Notes under the pieces: model-generated | The model's input: the letters and a program-made list of their open reading frames with translations, nothing else | Told to the model about the DNA's origin: nothing | Databases searched by the model: none | Translations under genes and position numbers: made by a program | Assembly: GCA_003987775.1 (NCBI GenBank) | Contig: RXJD01000023.1 | Span: 1-64,000, forward strand | Direction of reading: 5' to 3' | Source of the DNA: Mycobacterium sp. | GTDB taxonomy: Bacteria; Actinomycetota; Actinomycetes; Mycobacteriales; Mycobacteriaceae | Length of the DNA stretch: 64,000 bases | Shown: in pieces, positions 59,513 to 64,000 of the stretch | Numbering within the stretch: position 1 is the stretch's first letter | Layout: every line of letters starts with the position of its first letter

Positions 59513-60811
59513 GTGAACAAAGAGGACATGATCCTGATCAGCGTGGACGACCACACCGTCGAGCCACCGAACATGTTCAAGAACCACCTGCCGTCCAAGT
59601 ACCTGGACGACGCGCCGCGGCTGGTGCACAACGCCGACGGCTCGGACATGTGGAAGTTCCGCGACACCGTCATTCCGAACGTGGCGCTCAACGCGGTCGC
59701 CGGCCGGCCGAAGGAAGAGTACGGAATCGAGCCCACCGGCCTGGACGAGATCCGGCCCGGTTGTTACAACGTCGACGAGCGCGTCAAGGACATGAACGCC
59801 GGCGGCATCTTGGCGTCGATCTGTTTCCCCTCCTTCCCCGGCTTCGCCGGACGCCTGTTCGCCACCGACGATCCGGAATTCTCGATCGCGCTGGTGCAGG
59901 CCTACAACGACTGGCACATCGAGGAGTGGTGCGGCGCGTATCCGGCGCGGTTCATCCCGATGGCGATACCGGTGATCTGGGACGCCGAGGCGTGCGCCGC
60001 CGAGGTGCGCCGGGTCGCCAAGAAGGGCGTGCACGCGCTGACGTTCACCGAGAACCCGGCCGCGATGGGATACCCCAGCTTCCACAACGAATACTGGAAT
60101 CCGCTGTGGAAAGCCTTGTGTGACACCGGCACCGTGATGAACGTGCACATCGGGTCCTCGGGCCGGCTGGCGATCACCGCGCCCGACGCGCCGATGGACG
60201 TGATGATCACGCTGCAGCCGATGAACATCGTGCAGGCCGCCGCGGACCTGCTGTGGTCGCGGCCGATCAAGGAGTACCCGGACCTCAAGATCGCACTGTC
60301 CGAGGGCGGCACCGGATGGATTCCCTACTTCCTGGAGCGGGCCGACCGCACCTATGAGATGCACTCGACCTGGACGCATCAGAACTTCGGCGGGAAGTTG
60401 CCGTCCGAGGTCTTCCGCGAGCACTTCCTTACCTGCTTCATCAGTGACAAGGTGGGCGTCGCGCTGCGCAACATGATCGGGATTGACAACATCTGCTGGG
60501 AGGCCGACTACCCGCACAGCGACTCGATGTGGCCCGGCGCGCCCGAAGAGTTGTGGGACGTGTTGTCGCTGAACGACGTGCCCGACGACGAGATTCGCAA
60601 GATCACCCACCAGAACGCGATGCGCTGGTACTCGTTCGACCCGTTCACTCACATCACGCCCGAGCAGGCGACGGTCGGTGCGTTGCGGAAGGCCGCCGAA
60701 GGACATGACGTGTCCATCCGGGCGTCGAGTCACCACAAGGACGTCCGGGCGGGGTCGTCGTTCGCCGACTTCGCGGCCAACGCGAAATCGCTGACCGGCA
60801 ATACGGACTGA
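59513..60811 (+). CDS. Amidohydrolase, decarboxylase-type (amidohydrolase 2 family)
   Basis: 432 residues. LISVDDHTVEPPNMFKNHL holds the Asp/His metal pair at about 10-14, VMNVHIGSSGRL the next His, and ICWEADYPHSDSMWPG the Asp. Related in type to the protein at 40583 but with a longer C-terminus (about 50 residues, rich in charged residues). GTG 59513 follows AGAAGGGGATACCC. It leads a plus-strand set with an acyl-CoA dehydrogenase and thiolase and is divergent from the Rieske operon, so both may be switched by site 3. It may hydrolyse or decarboxylate a ring acid. Confidence 0.87.
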   Translation: MNKEDMILISVDDHTVEPPNMFKNHLPSKYLDDAPRLVHNADGSDMWKFRDTVIPNVALNAVAGRPKEEYGIEPTGLDEIRPGCYNVDERVKDMNAGGILASICFPSFPGFAGRLFATDDPEFSIALVQAYNDWHIEEWCGAYPARFIPMAIPVIWDAEACAAEVRRVAKKGVHALTFTENPAAMGYPSFHNEYWNPLWKALCDTGTVMNVHIGSSGRLAITAPDAPMDVMITLQPMNIVQAAADLLWSRPIKEYPDLKIALSEGGTGWIPYFLERADRTYEMHSTWTHQNFGGKLPSEVFREHFLTCFISDKVGVALRNMIGIDNICWEADYPHSDSMWPGAPEELWDVLSLNDVPDDEIRKITHQNAMRWYSFDPFTHITPEQATVGALRKAAEGHDVSIRASSHHKDVRAGSSFADFAANAKSLTGNTD

Positions 60812-60871
60812 GATCCGGCAGGGCGCTCGCGAGCGGGGGGTACCTCGGCTCGCGTAAGGAAAGGTGCGGCA

Positions 60872-62038
60872 ATGGAGTTCGAGCTCACCGAGGATCAGGA
60901 GCTGATCCGGCGGTCGGTGGCCGAGTTGGCGGCCAAGTTCGACGACCACTACTGGATGGAAAAAGACCAGGCGCACGAGTTTCCGGCGGAGTTCTATCGC
61001 GCCATCGCCGACGGCGGCTGGCTGGGCATGACGATTCCCACCGAGTACGGCGGTCACGGGCTGGGCATCACCGAGGCGACGATTCTGCTCGAAGAGGTCG
61101 CCAAATCCGGCGGCGCCATGAACGCGGCGAGTTCGATCCACCTGTCGATCTTCGGCATGCAGCCCGTCGTAGTGCACGGCTCCGACGAACTCAAGGCGCG
61201 CACCCTGCCCCCGGTGGCGACCGGAGAAGTCCACGTGTGTTTCGGGGTGACCGAGCCCGGGGCCGGGCTGGACACCTCGCGCATCACCACGTTCGCCAAG
61301 CGCAACGGTGATCACTACGTCGTCAACGGCCGAAAAGTGTGGATTTCCAAGGCAATGGAATCCGACAAGATCCTGCTGCTGACACGCACCCAGGCCTACG
61401 ACGAAGTCGCCAAGAAGACCGACGGCATGACGCTGTTCCTGACTGACCTCGACCGCAGCCGGGTCGACATCCGCCCGATCAACAAGATGGGCCGCAACGC
61501 CGTCAGCTCCAACGAGCTGTTCATCGACAACCTCGAAATCCCGGTCGAAGACCGAGTCGGCGAGGAGGGCAAGGGTTTTCAGTACATCCTCGACGGACTC
61601 AACCCGGAGCGGATGCTGATCGCGGCCGAAGCGCTGGGCATCGGCCGGGTGGCACTGGACCGGGCCGTGAAGTACGCCAACGAGCGCGAGGTCTTCGGCC
61701 GGCCGATCGGGATGAACCAGGGCATTCAATTTCCGCTGGCGGATTCGCTGGCCCGCCTCGACGCCGCCGAGCTGATGCTGCGCAAAGCGACGTGGCTGTA
61801 TGACAACGGCAAACCCTGTGGGCGCGAGGCCAATACAGCGAAGTACCTGTGCGCCGACGCCGGATTTGCCGCCGCCGACCGAGCGCTGCAGACCCACGGG
61901 GGCATGGGATATGCCGAGGAGTACCACGTCACGCGCTACTTCCGTGAGGCGCGGCTGATGAAGATCGCGCCGATCAGCCAGGAGATGATCCTGAACTTCC
62001 TGGGATCGCATGCGCTGAAGCTGCCCAGAAGCTACTGA
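60872..62038 (+). CDS. Acyl-CoA dehydrogenase (FadE type)
   Basis: 388 residues: CFGVTEPGAGLDTSRITTFA and VNGRKVWISKAMESDKILLL for flavin and substrate, adenine-side THGGMGYAEEYHVTRYFREA and C-terminal MKIAPISQEMILNFLGSHAL. The usual EGT at the base site reads API, so the canonical Glu is not there. It begins MEFELTEDQELIRRSVAELA with GGAAAGG upstream. Between it and the thiolase lies a stem-loop. Probably acts on a branched or cyclic acyl-CoA. Confidence 0.88.
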   Translation: MEFELTEDQELIRRSVAELAAKFDDHYWMEKDQAHEFPAEFYRAIADGGWLGMTIPTEYGGHGLGITEATILLEEVAKSGGAMNAASSIHLSIFGMQPVVVHGSDELKARTLPPVATGEVHVCFGVTEPGAGLDTSRITTFAKRNGDHYVVNGRKVWISKAMESDKILLLTRTQAYDEVAKKTDGMTLFLTDLDRSRVDIRPINKMGRNAVSSNELFIDNLEIPVEDRVGEEGKGFQYILDGLNPERMLIAAEALGIGRVALDRAVKYANEREVFGRPIGMNQGIQFPLADSLARLDAAELMLRKATWLYDNGKPCGREANTAKYLCADAGFAAADRALQTHGGMGYAEEYHVTRYFREARLMKIAPISQEMILNFLGSHALKLPRSY

Positions 62039-62052
62039 CGTAGGTTGATCAT

Positions 62053-62108
62053 CGAATGTGAAGTGACGGCGCTTTTCCCGCGTTTTTTCCGCCGTCATTT
62101 CACGTTCG
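62053..62108. repeat. Dispersed stem-loop element, copy C
   Basis: CGAATGTGAAGTGACGGCG (62053-62071) pairs with CGCCGTCATTTCACGTTCG (62090-62108) at 17 of 19 positions around an 18-base loop with T runs. It lies between the acyl-CoA dehydrogenase and thiolase genes. Same half-site type (GTGAA-n-TGACG-n-CG) as the copy at 53468. Confidence 0.75.
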
Positions 62109-62131
62109 GCGATCGAGAGGCGGAGTGAAGC

Positions 62132-63280
62132 ATGCGCGAAACAGTCATTGTCGAGGCGGTGCGTACGGCGGTAGGCAAGCGCAATGGCGGGCTCGCGAGT
62201 GTGCACCCCGCCGACCTGTCCGCCGTCGTCCTCAACGAACTGATGGACCGTGCCGGCGTCAGCCCTGAGCTGGTCGACGACGTGGTCTGGGGCTGCGTCA
62301 GCCAGGTCGGCGACCAGTCCGCCAACATCGGGCGCTACGCCGTGCTGGCGGCCGGCTGGCCGGAGACCATTCCCGGGACCACCGTCAATCGCGCATGTGG
62401 ATCCAGCCAGCAGGCCCTCGACTTCGCGGTACAGGCCGTGATGTCGGGTCAGCAGGATGTGGTGGTGGCCGGGGGTGTCGAGGTCATGAGCCGGGTGCCG
62501 CTCGGTGCGGCCCGGGCGACCGGCATGCCGTACGGGCCCAAAGTGCTTGCTCGCTATGACGACTTCTCGTTCAATCAGGGCATCAGCGCGGAGCTGATCG
62601 CCAAGAAGTGGGGCCTGTCCCGCACCAGGCTCGACGAATACTCCGCCCAGTCCCACGAACGAGCGGCCGCGGCCCAGGACAGCGGCGCGTTCACCGAACA
62701 GATCGTTCCGGTGTTCTGCGACGACGGTTCGATCGTGCACCAGGACGAAGGCGTACGACGCGGGACGACCGTGGACAAACTCGCCGGACTGAAGCCGGCG
62801 TTCGCCGACGACGGCGTCATCCACGCGGGCAACTCTTCTCAGATATCCGATGGTGCCGCCGCGCTGCTGGTGACGACGTCGGAGCTAGCCCTGGAAATGG
62901 GTCTGACCCCGATCGTGCGTTATCGCGCCGGCGCGGTCGCCGGTGCGGACCCGGTGCTGATGCTGACCGGCCCGATCCCGGCGACCGAGAAGGTGCTGGG
63001 GAAGTCCGGCGTCCGGATCGACGAGGTGGGTGTCTTCGAGGTCAATGAAGCCTTCGCGCCCGTGCCGCTGGCCTGGCTCGCCGAAACCGGCGCGGACCCA
63101 CAGCGGCTGAACCCGCTGGGCGGCGCGATTTCGCTCGGCCACCCGCTGGGCGCGTCCGGTGCGGTGCTGATGACGCGCATGGTGCATCACATGCGCGACA
63201 ACGGCATTCGTTTCGGGCTGCAGACCATGTGCGAGGGCGGCGGCACCGCCAACGCGACGCTGGTGGAGTTGGTGGGCTAA
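62132..63280 (+). CDS. Acetyl-CoA acetyltransferase / thiolase
   Basis: 382 residues. The nucleophile is Cys89 in NRACGSSQQALDFAV. Then NEAFAPVPLAW supplies a catalytic His-area motif (NEAFA), GGAISLGHPLGASGA holds the His, and MCEGGGTANA the second Cys. This complete set is for a degradative or biosynthetic thiolase that releases acetyl-CoA or propionyl-CoA. ATG 62132 is preceded by CGGAG. It is the last catabolic gene before the third TetR and would finish the chain-shortening started by the acyl-CoA dehydrogenases. Confidence 0.91.
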   Translation: MRETVIVEAVRTAVGKRNGGLASVHPADLSAVVLNELMDRAGVSPELVDDVVWGCVSQVGDQSANIGRYAVLAAGWPETIPGTTVNRACGSSQQALDFAVQAVMSGQQDVVVAGGVEVMSRVPLGAARATGMPYGPKVLARYDDFSFNQGISAELIAKKWGLSRTRLDEYSAQSHERAAAAQDSGAFTEQIVPVFCDDGSIVHQDEGVRRGTTVDKLAGLKPAFADDGVIHAGNSSQISDGAAALLVTTSELALEMGLTPIVRYRAGAVAGADPVLMLTGPIPATEKVLGKSGVRIDEVGVFEVNEAFAPVPLAWLAETGADPQRLNPLGGAISLGHPLGASGAVLMTRMVHHMRDNGIRFGLQTMCEGGGTANATLVELVG

Positions 63281-63320
63281 TCCGGTACCCCGATCCGGCC
63301 CCTTGTCTCGTGCCGCAAAC

Positions 63321-63346
63321 CAACCTACTGTGTATTCACTAGGTTG
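63321..63346. promoter_or_regulatory. TetR-type operator CAACCTACTG-N6-CACTAGGTTG
   Basis: CAACCTACTG (63321-63330), six-base spacer TGTATT, CACTAGGTTG (63337-63346): a 10-6-10 inverted repeat with one mismatch. It ends 30 bases before the third TetR gene and overlaps its probable promoter, so autoregulation is likely. Confidence 0.72.
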
Positions 63347-63376
63347 TTTACCCCGACGGTTCGACGAGGAAGTTCG

Positions 63377-63985
63377 GTGCCCGACGTACGGCCTTACGAG
63401 ACGCTTCTCGCCAAAGGGGAAGACCGCAAACAGCGGATCCTCGAGGTGGCGCAGCGGCTGCTGTCGCGCAACGGCTGGCGCAACACGACGCTGGCCCAGA
63501 TCGCCCGCGAGGCGGGGGTGACCCCTGCGGGCCTGCTGCATCACTTCGAATCCAAGGAGCAGCTGCTGCACGCGGTGCTGGATGCGCGCGACGTCGACGA
63601 CGACACGCACTCCGACCGCGGCGGTGATCTGCTGGGCGAGATCGCCCAGGTCGCCGACCGGTTCAGCCGGCAACCCGAGCTGGTCGGTACCTTCACCGTT
63701 CTCCTGGTGGAGAACATCGCGCCCGACGCTCCGTTGCACGACCGCCTGGTGAACCGCCAGCGGGACGCGACCGAGATCGTCGCCGCCGGCATCCGCCGCG
63801 GCCAGGCCGCGGGCCGGTATCGCGCCGACATCGACCCTGCCGTCAAGGCCGTAGAGATCCTCGCCTTCATTCACGGAATGGAAATGACATGGCTGCTCGA
63901 CCCGTCGATACCCCTGACCGAGGTGTTCAAGGAGTACGCGGAAGCACTGGCGCGCGACTTCTCCCCGTCGGGGAGCACGACATGA
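63377..63985 (+). CDS. TetR family transcriptional regulator
   Basis: 202 residues. The N-terminal helix-turn-helix (ILEVAQRLLSRNGWRNTTLA, then QIAREAGVTPAGLLHHFESK and EQLLHAVLDARD) is a clear TetR fold, followed by a helical ligand domain ending LARDFSPSGSTT. GTG 63377 has GAGGAAG six bases upstream. A longer start at TTG 63344 would read through the operator. The stop overlaps the next gene (ATGA). It probably controls genes to the right of the window and itself. Confidence 0.87.
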   Translation: MPDVRPYETLLAKGEDRKQRILEVAQRLLSRNGWRNTTLAQIAREAGVTPAGLLHHFESKEQLLHAVLDARDVDDDTHSDRGGDLLGEIAQVADRFSRQPELVGTFTVLLVENIAPDAPLHDRLVNRQRDATEIVAAGIRRGQAAGRYRADIDPAVKAVEILAFIHGMEMTWLLDPSIPLTEVFKEYAEALARDFSPSGSTT

Positions 63986-64000
63986 GGTACCGGCTCGACG
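63982..64000 (+). CDS. Start of a gene cut by the window edge
   Basis: ATG 63982 overlaps the TetR stop (ATGA) and reads MRYRLD before the window ends. The overlap pattern matches the other operons here, so it is probably the next gene of the TetR unit. Nothing can be said about its function. Confidence 0.5.

Noticed and set aside
59492..62824. 1110-residue open frame on the minus strand
   Set aside because: It is antisense to the amidohydrolase, FadE and thiolase genes, has no family match and is an expected product of GC-rich codon bias.

Overview
The window is high-GC mycobacterial chromosome. PE, PPE and PE_PGRS genes, a NarL/NarS two-component system, an MmcO-type multicopper oxidase, a mycofactocin-type dehydrogenase and many small catabolic operons point to a slow-growing non-tuberculous Mycobacterium. 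The species cannot be fixed from this sequence alone. No rRNA, tRNA, IS element, CRISPR array or prophage gene was recognised.

Layout. (1) 1-2360: the 3' end of a PPE gene built from 60/75-nt tandem repeats, a PE gene, and a PPE gene broken by a one-base insertion. (2) 2363-8273: two tandem MFS transporters, two near-duplicate sensor kinases and one narL. By recalled gene order and sequence this matches the M. tuberculosis Rv0842-Rv0845 neighbourhood, expanded by duplication. (3) 8263-19804: an aromatic-acid catabolic island in the style of the 3-(3-hydroxyphenyl)propionate (mhp/hpp) pathway. It has a divergent IclR regulator and KstD-like flavoprotein, then an eight-gene overlapping operon (hydrolase, MhpA-like monooxygenase, MhpB dioxygenase, KstD-like, LLM, SDR, cyclase, hydrolase). 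It sits between narS and mmcO, which are neighbours in M. tuberculosis (Rv0845/Rv0846c). (4) 20049-36063: mmcO, a PE_PGRS with two GRPLIGNG modules, a serine esterase, two giant LuxR-type ATPase regulators (one with an adenylate-cyclase-like domain), a PPE and several SDRs. (5) 35200-64000: a large CoA-dependent catabolic supercluster with an esterase, two P450s, a ferredoxin, three amidohydrolases, a Rieske oxygenase, two M24 peptidase-like proteins, an enoyl-CoA hydratase, a fused double CoA-transferase, four acyl-CoA dehydrogenases, a thiolase, many SDRs and three TetR regulators.

How it fits together. The supercluster is organised by repeated operators that can be read directly. A 9-4-9 inverted repeat (TTAAATCAA/TTGACTTAA) lies before the tetR-ferredoxin-P450 operon (38459-48270) and again 3.2 kb upstream, before an SDR and a LuxR regulator. 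A 15-bp palindrome (GAGAATA-T/A-TATTCTC) lies at two divergent or promoter gaps flanking the second TetR and, slightly degenerate, at the divergent gap between the Rieske and amidohydrolase operons. Together these sites touch nearly every operon between 49 and 63 kb. A third TetR at the right edge has its own 10-6-10 inverted repeat. A family of GTGAA...TTCAC stem-loops is dispersed at three gene ends. The likely substrate is a cyclic or terpenoid-like carboxylate that is oxidised, CoA-activated and beta-oxidised, but nothing in the window identifies it.
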